Shown: one piece after another, positions 1 through 11,445 of the stretch
Numbering within the stretch: the stretch's first letter is position 1
Layout: each line of letters begins with the position of its first letter
Assembly: GCA_934045905.1 (NCBI GenBank)
Contig: OW203769.1
Location: 14,787,705 to 14,851,704 of the forward strand
Reading direction: 5' to 3'
Source: Leuctra nigra
Lineage: Eukaryota > Arthropoda > Insecta > Plecoptera > Leuctridae
Length of the DNA stretch: 64,000 bases
The notes under the pieces: generated by a model
Database searches by the model: none
The model's input: only the letters and a program-made list of their open reading frames with translations
What the model was told of the DNA's origin: nothing
Translations under genes and position numbers: made by a program

Positions 1-284
1 CTCTTCCATGGTAGCGATGTATTGCCGCCGCGTCAAGGTATTTCCAACGATCTTATTGGCTGGAGCCAGAGAGCGCATGCGCACAAGACCACTGCACAAT
101 ACTACTTCCGCTGCAACCGCAACGCGGTGCGAATATATTGAGATTGGTTCTACTTTCAGCGGCGATCCGAGTGACATCACGCGTTGTTGCGATTTGAGCT
201 CCGATTGGATGAGAGACCCACTTGGGCAGAACAACGCGTTGCGGCAAAAAAACACCACCATGGAAGACAAATATCTACCTACTT

Positions 285-560
285 TATCAATGATCAAGTA
301 GGTAGGTAGGTACTTAAAGGCAGGTTGAATAGGTACGCCTACTACTACCTTGACCACAGGTAGATATAGGTACCTACCTAGCTTACCACAAGTTGTGCTA
401 GTATGTAGGTAGGTAGGTACTACGATAGGTCGATAGATAGATAGAATATACCTAGATCGATAGATACCGATGCAATATGTTCTATTATGTGCCTACAGTA
501 GCATCACTGAGGTTCTAGTAGTTATAGTTTCCAACTAGGTAGTAGGTAGTAGGTTTAACA
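285..560. repeat. GTAG/CTAC microsatellite-like tract
   Basis: Degenerate repeats of GTAG and its complement CTAC (for example GTAGGTAGGTAGGTAC near 298 and 408) with interspersed GATA-like units. No coding signal was found. The bases before it (1-284) and after it up to about 830 show no gene; short open frames there have no recognisable features. Confidence 0.7.
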
Positions 561-833
561 AGAAAAAGTTTTGGAGGTTATGCTATTGACCTAGTAAACA
601 TGATATCAGATATTTCTTACCTCATAACTCACCTTTATAATCAATGCTGATGAATGTTGTTTCAATAAAACGGCGTTCTAGCTAGGTTCTAGTAAATGAA
701 ATTTTTATTTGGCAAGGTAAACAGTAAACACACGCCCAGAACACACGTCAACAACGACTCAAACAGCTGTTTTCGACAGTCACAGTGTCTAAAAAAGATG
801 GCCGCCAATAAGTTACCACCAACTTCAAACTTG

Positions 834-1143
834 GTTATCACGTCTTACCCCTGCCTCGAGGTAGGGGTAGACTCTACCCCGGGGTAAGCCATGATAACTT
901 CTTCGTGAATACCGATACCACCACCACCCGGTCTACCACGCCTTACCACTCGCTATCATGGCTTACCCCATGTACGTGAATGAGGGCCCAGGGGGCTTAT
1001 TCTCGAAAAAGTTATCACGTCATAAAACTCCCAAGTTATGATTCATTAGGAGGTTTGTCCTATCTTTCACCATGTTAATATTATGACTTTTTTATGATTC
1101 ATAATTTATGACGTGATAACTTTTTCGAGAATACCTAAGCCCC
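834..1143. mobile_element. Two related small inverted-repeat elements (MITE-like)
   Basis: At 991-1143 the left arm (GGGGGCTTATTCTCGAAAAA, then GTTATCACGTCATAA) is mirrored by a right arm ending in TTTTTCGAGAATACC and AAGCCCC. A shorter related hairpin at about 834-895 pairs GTTATCACGTCTTACCCC with GGGGTAAGCCATGATAAC. Other elements in this window with GGGCC/GGGGC-CTTATTC ends (25035-25164 and 29162-29297) look like relatives. No transposase is present, so they would be non-autonomous. Confidence 0.6.
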
Positions 1144-1263
1144 CATGTCTCTCCTCCTCTCTTCGGTTCCGTTTTAATTTTCAAAAATTAACAGTGTCTC
1201 GATCAAAAACTATAAACGAGACCGCTCATATGAAATTAGTGTGTTTACACAAATTAAATAACT

Positions 1264-1470
1264 CGATGTAGGGTGCGTGACCTCAGCACCCCCTTTTGGG
1301 AAATTTGGAATTCCGAAAACGGCATTCATTTGTGCTTCGTTTGTGCCGGTTTGTGACGTACAAATTTTCGTTTGTGCCACACTCGAATACATAAATATAG
1401 GCCAAGGAAATATGGGGGTGCTGAGGTCACGATAGCACCCCCTTTTTGGAAATTTGGAATTCCGTATCCT
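1264..1470. repeat. Repeat with duplicated GGTGC...GCACCCCC borders
   Basis: Two copies of a motif built on a GGTGC/GCACCCCC imperfect palindrome followed by TTTTGG..AAATTTGGAATTCCG flank a spacer rich in TTTGTGC. The same arrangement (GGTGC, GCACCCCCC, ACGAAAG) reappears in the much larger tandem array at 16.1-17.35 kb, so this may be a short relative of it. Confidence 0.45.
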
Positions 1471-1515
1471 ATTGATCGTTTCACTAAGTCTGACCGGCTG
1501 TCTTCCTGTATACAG

Positions 1516-4500
1516 GAATATGCCTGGGACGAATCGACCAAGGGGCTGATCCTGAGCTCCTTCGTGTGGGGCTACGTGGTCACCCAGATCCCCGCTGGTC
1601 CGCTGGCTCAACGCTACGGCGCCAAGCCGCTGCTGGTCGTCTGTCTGAGCGTGGCGTCGATATTCTCCATCTTGACGCCAGGCGCCGCGGCGTGGGGCGG
1701 CTGGAAGATGGTGTGCGCCGTCAGGGTCATCCAGGGGCTCGCTCAGGTTCCTGTTTACAACAGATTAATTCGAGCGATTTTGACGCGTTTTGCAGGCACT
1801 TTTGTGGATACGATTGGTGACAAAATGTTTTGGCAAAATGATTTGAAATTTTAAACATGATTAGATAAAAGACAAACTTATAAATTTTTAATTTTTCGCT
1901 TCGTTAATTAGTATTTAGTTGATTTGTAGTGAAAAGTTGTATATTTTCTTCTCTCAATGGGTGACGTATGATTTTTTTAAAATGTGCCAAGTGATAACCA
2001 TAAGTTTGTCTATTATCTAATCATGATTAAAATTTGAGATCAGTTGGTTCACGGGTTTGGTTTCCAATCGTATCGGAAATTTCATAGTTTTGACGGTTTG
2101 TTGAATAACCGGCACCTAATTATAACAAGGCACGAAGCAAAAATGAAAAAGTGCTACTAATATACAATCAGACGGATCATGTGAACATCCTATCAAAGTT
2201 ACACCCGCACTTATGAAACAATCTTTCTCTCTCGATTTTCTAAAACAGCCGAGCGCTTGTATCAACTTAAGCGTCCAACAATAGCTTTACTAGGAAAACG
2301 CTCTGTGTAACGCGTTGATGAGCGAGCACGGATATACGCGCAACACCTTGAACCGAAATTCTGTCTATCGTAAATTTCCTTAAAAGCCAATAATTCTTGA
2401 ATTTCGTCACAGACTTGTATGCAAATCTTTAAAAATTCCTAAAATATTGGTCCCAATAACCATGCAAAGTTTTAAGTTGATCGATCAAACGGTTCCTTGT
2501 TAATTTTCAAAAATCACATGATCTCGTTAAAAAATATACCTGGACTACTCATGATATTATGTGTTTACACAATATTAGATCGATCTGTTGAACGGTCATC
2601 TAGTGGAGCGGTCGCTCCACCCAGCCAAGTCGTACGGTACACTCACACTCACTCAACATACTGTAAATGCCTAATAAACTGAGGAGCAGACCAAACACTT
2701 TTACTGTAAGCAACAACATGGCATTTTCGGCCTACTGGATCTCAACATTGGAAAATCTCACATTGTTGCGAAATATCTTAATTTCGAGCTATGGCCCACC
2801 CCACCCCCTATTCCAAATTTGGGAACAACAGGTTATGTCATTTGCGAGCAAGATAGCCGTGAAAATAGTGAAATTACACCCCTTTTAAAAGCTATCTGAT
2901 GATGATGATGATTCACATATCAGGAAACACTGTTGACAGGGCCACAGCCTAAACGGGTTAACCGATCGATCTGAAATTTTTACCACGTGTGCACTTTTGG
3001 CGTCTAAGGTGCCTTTTGCTATAACCGGTTTTATGCCGCCATTTTGAAACCGGAAGTGACGTCATATCTCGAAAACGGCTGAACCGATCGAAACGAAATT
3101 TGCGCCAATCGATTCAGACGGTCATCTATATATGAAACATCAATAGTCGAAATAGAAGTGCACTATTACTAAAACCGGAAATGACGCCATAACAATGCCA
3201 AATCTGACTAAAACCATCTCTTATAACAATAAATACATATTCAGAAGGCTTATAATGTTACATTACATTTAAGATACAGATATTAGCAGTGATGGCAGCC
3301 GCCATTTTGAAAACTGGAAGTGATGCGATAACTCGAGAACAGTTGGACCGATTGGAACGATGCTTTCGCAATTCATCATGGAATATAATTTTAAGCTTAC
3401 ATTTAGCACCAAACACAATTCTTCTTAGCAACCAAACCACAAAGGCGTATTTTTTTAAAGGAATTATAGTCATTGGTGAAACAATGTTACAAGTTATAAG
3501 AATAAACTGAAAAAAGGAGTGATATCCCCATAAAAGACACTCCGTGTAAAAATACCAGCCAAGTCTCTTTACTTTAAAAAAATTCAACACAGAAAAGGAG
3601 TGATATCAAAAAAGGAGCCAAGTCAATGACATTTCCAAATATTTAATCGTATCTTTGAAATAAAAGTATAAACACCGAGAAATACTTTACAAAAGGACTT
3701 GGCGCATCGTTTTTTTAAAGACATCTTTCTATCCTAAAAGTGGAAAGAAATGTACAAGTTTAAGTACTTTTCCTCTTTCTATTAGAGCCATCAAGCTACT
3801 CAAGCTATGAATCAAGCTACTTTTAGTAATTGCTATTTTATAGTTTTGTCAATGGCGAGAGAAGAAAGATTTCATGTTGTAATAGATAAGTGATATGGTA
3901 AAAGAATTAAATAACAAGGAAGTGCGCTCATATATATTCTTATAACACTGTTAATATGGTGATATTAGAAGGGTATCTTTTCATAATATGATCTTGACTC
4001 TGAGGGAAATCATGAAACGTTGTCAAATAAATTACTAACTATCGATAGAACACTATTATATATTTTTCAAGTGTAAAGTGTATAAAGTTAAAAATGTTAA
4101 AGAAATTCAATGTGCCGTCACTGTGTACTTCGTGAAATGTACTATTATAAATTGCGGATTAATATAAATTTATTTCATGATGAGAAGGTATAACGCATGA
4201 GACTTAATTAATATGTTGACCACGAAACAATATTACGAAGATATCTATTGTGTATTTATTACAAACATAGGCAACAAGTTTCATGTGTACATATTCAAAT
4301 AGAAAATTATTTACAGTAGGTATATATAATATGTAATTGAAAGATGTGTCCCTATTATGATAAAAGTTCTTAATGACGGTTGTATATAAATGTCATATTA
4401 CGCTTATGAATAGAAAAATGTCTTTAAAAAACGATGCGCCAAGTCCTTTTGTAAAGTATTTCTCGGTGTTTATACTTTTATTTCAAAGATACGATTAAAT

Positions 4501-7500
4501 ATTTGGAAATGTCATTGACTTGGCTCCTTTTTTGATATCACTCCTTTTCGGTGTTGAATTTTTTTAAAGTAAAGAGACTTGGCTGGTATTTTTACAATGA
4601 GTGTTTTTTATGGGTATCAGTTTCTATGCGTTTGAAAGTTTTTGCTCTAACTACCTTGGAACAGAGGCTCTATGTTGCCGTGATCAAAATATTTACGAGA
4701 ATTTAACAGCAAACACGCAAAATGTCCGAAAACTGTCAATAACTTTTGGATTTAAGGTTGCATGAGGGGATGAGATTTTAAAACCCAAAAGTGACTGAAA
4801 TTTGGACTTTCACAATTATTTGTTGTTGAACCTGAAGACTCACGGCAATATAAAATAGCTTAGTCACACCGGGCGTTATCTGGCTATTTTATGATATTTA
4901 AATGAGTTCTACCAATTTGCCCTAATTAGAATGCAGGTTGTACGAGTGAGTACACTTTAATGAAAACTTCATTCGGGCCACCTGCATAAGAAAACGGCTG
5001 AATATAAAAAATCGGTATTTTTTGTGCACATCCGGAATCATTACAATTTGTCAGTCTGCTATTTTATAATGTAATGTCATTAATATTTAATTAGGAAAAA
5101 ATTAAATACTGAAATAAAATTAATTGTGATTATGTTAGTGAGGCCTCAAGATATTCAGTACTCCCCCCCTAACTCAAGAGTTTCATTGTTTACAGCACGT
5201 TCCATAGTCATAAATTTCCCAGACCCTCATAAAATAAAACCTTTTTCATACAACCTTTTTGGTTATTGAATAGAAATTGACCCTCGCAATATTGAACACT
5301 TTAAGTGCCAAGACAACAATGTCAGGTAGATTGGCGGAAGGATTCGAACCCCCTTAAACACAGATTAGTCTAAAAATTGTCAAAAATACAGATAATGTTG
5401 GTCCCAAAGACCATGCAAAGTTTTAAGTTGATCGGTCAAACTGTTCTAGTTTAAATTTCAAAAATCCCATGAAAGATTTTTTTTAATTTTAACCAATGGG
5501 AGGATTTGGCTGAAACTTTGTAAGATTGGGAACATTGTTGGTGGTAATGACTTGTCAAAATTTCAAATTGATCGAACCAACCAATCGAAAGATAATTTTT
5601 TTTAAATTTGAACCAATCAGTGGATTAAAAAAAAATAGGGTCTGCAACGCCCAGAAATGGTCCGTACATTAGTGCAAAATTTCAGCTCGATCGAAGAAAA
5701 ACTGTGACCTGTATAGCCTCACCTAGCAGAAAAACATACAAAAAAAAACAAAAAACAGAGGTCCGTGCCAAATGAGCCAAAAGGAGACGCTCGCTTCGCT
5801 CGCTTAATTAGGCAATCACACACTCCTAGCAACATCGTTTTCTTGTACTAGGAAAACGCTCAGTGTAACGCGTTGGTGAGCGAGCACGGGGACGTGCTAA
5901 TTCTCGAACCGGAAATGCGTACACAAGCACAGAAAACATATACATCCATATTGAATTGAAATATGATCACTCAATCAACACAACATTATGCTTTTCATTG
6001 AAACTTGAAAATAACATCTAAGCATCCTGGTAAATATAGCAAATCAGATGCAATTCAATTGGCACTGGAAAACATTCATTTTGATACTTCATTACTGACA
6101 GATATGAAAAATGTTAATAAGTTCATACGTTCTTAACTGATTAGGATGAAATTTTGTAAAATAAGAGACAATGTTGGTCTTAATAATCATGCAAAATATG
6201 AGTTTGATCTGAATTATCGAAGACCGTTTTCATTTTTCAGCCTATCAGGAGATATTTATTTAAATTTTAACCAATGAATGGATTTCAAAAAAATTATGGT
6301 CTTCAAACAGAGAAGGCTGGCTTTACATGTGAAAAATTTCAGCTCGATCAAAGAAAAACTCTGACCTGTATAGCCAAAATATGAGTTTGATCAGAATTAT
6401 CGAAGACCGTTTTCATTTTTCAGCCTATCGGGAGATATTTATTTAAATTTTAACCAATGAATGGATTTTTAAAAAAAATTGGGGCCTGCAAACAAAGAAG
6501 GTTAGTTTTACATGTGTGCAAAATTTCAGATCGATAGGTGAAACGGTGCGACTGTGTATCGTCTATTAACAGACAAAAACAAAAACAAAAAAAACAGAAG
6601 TCCGTGCCAAAAGAGCCAAAAGGAGACGCTCGCTTCGCTCGATCAATCATTAATTTTCCTATTATATTATATTGACCTTGGTTATTTTGAGCTAACAAAA
6701 TGTAAAATGGCGACATCTCATGCATTGCAATGTTCGCTACTTTTTGATTCACACAAATTTACCTATTCTCTGAATTTACCTACTCTATTAACACAATATA
6801 TTGAGTATCCATTTTGTCGATATCTTAACAAAGCAAAAGATCCCTAAAATAGGGTGTTGCAAGGTTTAAATTATTATTCAACAAACAGATTTAAGAGCTA
6901 ATAATGTTTAGTATGTGGATCAAGGCTGTTGTTTTTAATATCTACAAAGTTTTACATTTTTTTTTCATTTATCTCAGAACTATTTACCAAGGACTAGTGC
7001 CCTTACTTGAATATGACAGTGATTGTGACTTACTGTGATTCAGTATCGACCAATCTTTACATTCATCATGCAAGTACCTAAATGTACAGGTCTCCTATTG
7101 TGACGTCATCTCAGGGTTTCTGATGAATGTCGCAGGGCCTCCTCTTCTCCTCTCTGCACACTCTGCTCGCCAAATGGTCGCCCAACGAGGAGAGCGGCGT
7201 TCTCGTCGCTTTCGTCTACTCAGGTATGTAGTCTAACATCATTCTCAAGACAAGTAGGCAGATGAGAGAGTACCACTTGTTACTTAACCACAGGTGCAAT
7301 TCTGGGCGCCGTCCTTGCGATGTCCGTGTGCGGTGTGCTGTCAACCTCCGCCGCCGGGTGGCCGTCGACGTTCTACGTGTTCGGTGGCTTCGGACTCGGT
7401 TGGTCGCTGCTGTGGCTCGCACTCGGCTCCAACAGCCCGGCAGAGGATCGACTCATCTCCGTCCAGGAACGCGCCTACATCGAGGACTCGCTCAGGACCT

Positions 7501-10500
7501 CGGACAAACCCCGAGCGGTGAGAACATGCCTCATTTCATGACCAGTCAGATCTCTAATCTTGTCAGAGCTTAGTGTAAAAAGGTGTGATCTCCCTTTGAC
7601 TAGTATGTAAATAGTGTTACAAATCACGGAAGTTGTGAAGTATGTTGGCCAAATATTGTTTTTAGCGTATATGCTAAAAACAATATTTGGCCAATATGAT
7701 TTGACAATGAACCGTGACGGTGGACAAAGGTACCTCCTAAAGTTCGGAAGAGGCTCATCTCCATCTAGATACTTTTAGTGTCTATAAAGGTCAATTCACA
7801 CAGCCGTTCCAAACTTCCCAAGTTTGCCAAAGCCTAATCGCAGTTTCAAAAACTCTCGTGTGAACTAAGAAAACAATTGAAATGGACGATTGAATTCGGA
7901 GCATAGAAGTGTGTTACAATCTAGTCCGAGCCGCTAGTGGGTGGTAGTTTTATGAATATTAAAAACAATACTGTGCAAAGAACCGTGCCTTGAAGTACAC
8001 CGATTCCTTATATTGTCTGGGAAATGATCGTTTCACACAATGAGTTTCGTGCAACCCACCACCGAGAAATATAGCATAACACTCTGTCCAATAAGTTGGC
8101 TATGAAATAGGTATACCAAAGATACGAGTATCTGATGAAACTGTCCTCCTACAGGCCACATCAACCCCTTGGCGTGCCTTGCTGACGTCACTGCCCATGT
8201 GGGCGATGGTCGTCGCCGCTGTCGGTAACAATCTGGGCTTCTGGACGCTTATTGACGAGACGCCAACGTTCATGAAGTCCGTACTGGGCTTCAAACTTGA
8301 ATCTGTGAGTCAACTACTAGGAAAACGCTATGTTTATGAGTTGATAAGCGAGCATTGAGTTCCATGGAAATAATATGCTGGTATAAAACTTGTTCAACAC
8401 CTGTGAGATATCCACCTGTACGTACCACCACGGACGCTGTTTAAGACTATCCATCAGCAAAGCGGAGAATATAATATAAATCAAGTTCATGTGAAACCAA
8501 GATGAGGATTTTCCTAGAATTCAATAGGCAGATGAACTGCCGTTACTTCCGCTACTTCGTTTAAACTGCAATGCGTAAAGAATAAAATAATGAAATATCG
8601 AATAAAATATCTAGTCGTGCAATTCTTTGATTGTACCTAGTTGATAGATGATCTATTTTGAAAGTAAAAGTAATTAAAAGTGGGATAAGATAGTATTTCA
8701 GCGCTCCATGCGGCGATTCGACACTAAAATCAATTACTGAGTGGACTAGTGAAAAATATATCTGGAGGTTTGAGGGCAAATCAAACTCACAAACATTTTC
8801 ATTCTTGCCGCTTGGCTGCGTACTGCACCTATTCCTGTTGAACGTCTGTTACAGAATGGACTGATGTCAGCTCTGCCATACTTGGTCGCATTTCTGCTGA
8901 GTTTCTTCTTCGGTCGGATATCGGATGTCATCATCAACAACAACGTCCTGACCAAGACGACGTCTCGGAAACTGTTCACAGCCATTGGTGAGAACCTGGT
9001 CAAGCAAATACCAGTAGCAGTTAATTTGTAAAGTCAGTGAACGCGTTAGTTTCAGTGTTTACATCTTCAAGCACCTAGTACCTATCCCAATTCCCAAATG
9101 GAACTAGGAAAACGCTCAGTGTAACGCGTTGCGAGCACCGAAACGGGCAACACCTCGAACTGAAATTCCCTTCACATAAAACATACAAGCCAATTAACAC
9201 GAACCACGAATCAGTATGAAATAACTACCCATTATTCTGCTTTCAAAGCAACTTTGTAAGGGCCGGTATTACCATTAGTTTAAGCTTCAGTTAAAGTAGT
9301 ATTTAGGAAAACTTAAGGACACTTGAGGGAATTTGGTGTATTACCATTGTATTAAACTGAAGTATTGCAGGTGATTTCCTGAGCTTATTTTCTCAGTTTA
9401 AATTAACCTCAGGTTACATTCATTAATGATAAGACCAGCCCGAAGCCATGCACTCTGGAGGTTACACAGAACGGATCGATCATTTGTAGTGATCATGGTC
9501 CATATTGGTGTTTTATGCAAAAGTTTGCTACCGGCACAACTAACATAAATCCATTTCCCGATAAAACGAATCAATCGATCTTGCTAAAAATCATTAGATA
9601 ACTGAACGGGATAGCAATACATCTTTTGTGAAAGAATTGGCCTGATCCGTCACGCTTGCTGACTCCTCAGGATTCCTGTCACCTGCTGCGTCTCTGCTCG
9701 CTCTCAGCTTCTCTAGAGATCAGATTCTCTCCATCGTTCTGCTGACGGCTGCCGTTGGACTCAACTACGCCATCTTGGCCTGATCCGTCACGCTTGCTGA
9801 CTCCTCAGGATTCCTCTCACCTGCCGCGTCTCTCATCGCTCTCAGCTTCTCTAGAGATCAGATTCTCTCCATCGTTCTGCTGACGGCTGCCGTTGGACTC
9901 AACTACGCCATCTTGGCCTGATCCGTCACGCTTGCTGACTCCGCAGGATTCCTCTCACCTGCCGCGTCTCTCATCGCTCTCAGCTTCTCTAGAGATCAGA
10001 TTCTCTCAATCGTTCTGCTGACGGCTGCCGTTGGACTCAACTACGCCATCTTGGCCTGATCCGTCACGCTTGCTGACTCCTCAGGATTCCTCTCACCTGC
10101 TGCGTCTCTGCTCGCTCTCAGCTTCTCTAGAGATCAGATTCTCTCCGTCGTTCTGTTGACCGCTGCCGTTGGACTCAACTACGCCATCTTGGCCTGATCC
10201 ATCACGCTTGCTGACTCCTCAGGATTCCTCTCACCTGCTGCGTCTCTGCTCGCTCTCAGCTTCTCTAGAGATCCGATTCTCTCCGTCGTTCTGCTGACGG
10301 CTGCCGTTGGACTCAACTACGCCATCTTGGCCTGATCCGTCACGCTTGCTGACTCCTCAGGATTCCTGTCACCTGCTGCGTCTCTCATCGCTCTCAGCTT
10401 CTCTAGAGATCAGATTCTCTCCGTCGTTCTGCTGACCGCTGCCGTTGGACTCAACTACGCCATCTTGGCCGGATACTTCATCAACCAGATCGACTTGGCG

Positions 10501-11445
10501 CCCAACTATGCGGGCACCTTGATGGGGCTTTCAAACTGTCTCGGCAACATCATGGGCATAGTGGCGCCTATTCTAGTTGGCTTTGTGGTCACTGATGAGG
10601 TGAGAACAAACATTTAGTCCTCTTGTAAACAATATACTTGATTGTTGACAGCATGGAGATACAAAAGTGACATCTGGGTTTAAATCATTTAGGGCGATAG
10701 GTATTTGGATTGAAGTTCATAGTCAGTCTTCAATTATTTAGATATATTTATAAAAAAAATCTTGGCAACGATTTGGAATAAGCTTAAATTTCATCAAAAT
10801 ATCTCAAAATATTTTACAATCGCCTTGAAGATATTTGATCTATATTGCTTCTCTCTCTACATCTACAAATATTGTTCGTGTATTTCCGGTAGACTTCGGC
10901 CAAGCAGTGGAGGATCGTGTTCTTCATCTCCTCTGTCTAATATTGTTCGTGTGTTTCCGGTAGACTTCGGCCGAGCAGTGGCGGATCGTGTTCTTCATCT
11001 CCTCTGTCTAATATTGTTCGTGTGTTTCCGGTAGACTTCGGCCGAGCAGTGGCGGATCGTGTTCTTCATCTCCTCGGTCTAATATTGTTCGTGTGTTTCC
11101 GGTAGACTTCGGCCGAGCAGTGGCGGATCGTGTTCTTCATCTCCTCTGTCTAATATTGTTCGTGTGTTTCCGGTAGACTTCGGCCGAGCAGTGGAGGATC
11201 GTGTTCTTCATCTCCTCTGTCTAATATTGTTCGTGTGTTTCCGGTAGACTTCGGCCGAGCAGTGGAGGATCGTGTTCTTCATCTCCTCTGCTGTCTACAT
11301 CAGCGCGGCTTTGTTCTTCATCTTATTCGGCAGCGCAGAACTGCAGTGGTGGAACGACCATGAAACTAGACCGCCTGCAGAAATGAACACCAATACAATA
11401 GGAGCCAATGACGTGTTGCTTAGGGAACAACGTGAACATATTTAA
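1516..11445 (+). CDS. SLC17-type MFS anion transporter, exons 2-8 (N-terminus missing)
   Basis: Seven exons join in phase: 1516-1746, 7136-7223, 7294-7517, 8155-8304, 8855-8987, 10361-10599 and 11248-11445 (TAA), giving about 420 residues. All introns are GT-AG. The protein resembles the SLC17 family (sialin, vesicular glutamate and putative Na/phosphate cotransporters), integral membrane symporters with 12 helices. Supporting motifs in order: ESTKGLILSSFVWGYVVTQIP and GPLAQRYGAKPLL (helix 2-3 region), RVIQGLAQ followed by the exon 3 segment with LLAKWSPNEESG, the NNLGFWTLIDETPTFM loop, and the C-terminal LQWWND. Exon numbering assumes one upstream exon: helix 1 and the start codon are not found in 1-1515, so they are probably outside the window. 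The exon 2 donor (CAG|GTTCCT) is weak. Acceptors of exons 7 and 8 lie at the ends of tandem arrays; I chose the last copy of each because only these read on without a stop. The substrate cannot be decided. Confidence 0.88.
1770..2272 (+). mobile_element. RepH copy 1, foldback element in SLC17 intron 2
   Basis: About 500 bp similar to 48888-49412. An internal inverted repeat pairs ATTAGATAAAAGACAAACTT with AAGTTTGTCTATTATCTAAT, and the borders carry GAGCGATTTTG and TTTTCTAAAACAGCCGAGCGC. No protein is encoded. It begins only some 20 bases after the weak exon 2 donor. Confidence 0.65.
2289..5807 (+). mobile_element. RepA copy 1, split by a RepB insertion
   Basis: Starts with CTAGGAAAACGCTCTGTGTA and a GAGCGAGCAC block; ends with GGAGACGCTCGCTTCGCTCG. 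It is interrupted by RepB at 2599-4614. RepA copies recur throughout the window in both orientations, usually about 0.9-1.5 kb long. They encode no protein. The superfamily is not recognised. Confidence 0.75.
2599..4614 (+). mobile_element. RepB copy 1, hairpin/foldback element inside RepA
   Basis: Begins TCTA followed by the hairpin GTGGAGCGGTCGCTCCAC and ends with a long inverted repeat (arms about 3527-3725 and 4420-4612; CATAAAAGACACTCCGTGTA against its mirror). Intact RepA copies (reverse strand near 30330) read GGTCATATCAG where this copy reads GGTCA, then the element, then TATCAG. That places the insertion between A and T with no target duplication. The interior holds GCCGCCATTTTG and CCGGAAGTGACGTCAT motifs near 3032 and 3298. 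Confidence 0.75.
5848..6646 (+). mobile_element. RepA copy 2
   Basis: Full-length short copy bounded by CTAGGAAAACGCTCAGTGTA and GGAGACGCTCGCTTCGCTCG. It contains a direct internal duplication (a segment with GAATTATCGAAGACCG occurs near 6210 and again near 6395). It lies 40 bases from copy 1 in the same orientation, within the same SLC17 intron. The following 6650-7130 holds no recognised feature. Confidence 0.7.
7645..7694. repeat. 50-bp perfect hairpin in SLC17 intron
   Basis: TTGGCCAAATATTGTTTTTA with two further bases (GC) is followed by a short loop (GTATAT) and its exact reverse complement. The stem is 22 bp. No long host element is evident, so it could be the remnant of a tiny foldback transposon or a structured intronic site. 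Confidence 0.8.
8317..8365 (+). mobile_element. RepA left-end fragment
   Basis: CTAGGAAAACGCTATGTTTA followed by GAGTTGATAAGCGAGCA matches the RepA left end only. It lies 12 bases past the exon 5 donor of the SLC17 gene. The rest of that intron (to 8854) shows nothing else. Confidence 0.55.
9104..9200 (+). mobile_element. RepA left-end fragment
   Basis: CTAGGAAAACGCTCAGTGTA plus a shortened GCGTTGCGAGCAC block match the RepA left end. The right part of the element is absent. A pair of TATTACCATT-containing segments (about 9270 and 9340) follows; I could not assign them. Confidence 0.55.
9637..10470 (+). repeat. Six-copy 138-bp tandem array spanning the SLC17 exon 7 acceptor
   Basis: Seven TTGGCC hexamers, at 9637 and then every 138 bases to 10465, bound six near-identical units. 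Each unit has 28 bases of intron ending in the acceptor (CTGACTCCTCAG; CCGCAG in copy 3) plus the first 110 coding bases of exon 7. Acceptors precede 9671, 9809, 9947, 10085, 10223 and 10361. In copies 1-5 the coding part runs into TGA immediately after ILA (TTGGCCTGA). Only copy 6 continues (TTGGCCGGA) into the true exon. TTGGCC occurs in both the intron and the exon, which suggests microhomology at the founding duplication. Confidence 0.92.
10869..11290 (+). repeat. Six-copy 71-bp tandem array spanning the SLC17 exon 8 acceptor
   Basis: A 71-bp unit joins about 26 bases of intron (ATATTGTTCGTGTGTTTCCG then GTAG) to about 45 bases of exon 8 (ACTTCGGCCGAGCAGTGG onwards). Coding starts follow acceptors near 10893, 10964, 11035, 11106, 11177 and 11248. 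In the first five copies the exon 8 frame meets TAA at the junction (TCTGTCTAA, or TCGGTCTAA in one copy). The last copy continues as TCTGCTGTCTAC. The unit is not a multiple of three. Confidence 0.92.

Noticed and set aside
8..301. 97-codon + strand ORF at the window start as a gene or the SLC17 N-terminal exon
   Set aside because: No transmembrane segment or family motif, mirrored by an ORF on the other strand, and no donor in a matching phase. The SLC17 N-terminus is probably outside the window.
7216..7422. Arg/Thr-rich ORF on the - strand and two + strand ORFs over SLC17 exon 4
   Set aside because: Shadow frames of exon 4, whose frame is fixed by the transporter motifs and exon phases.
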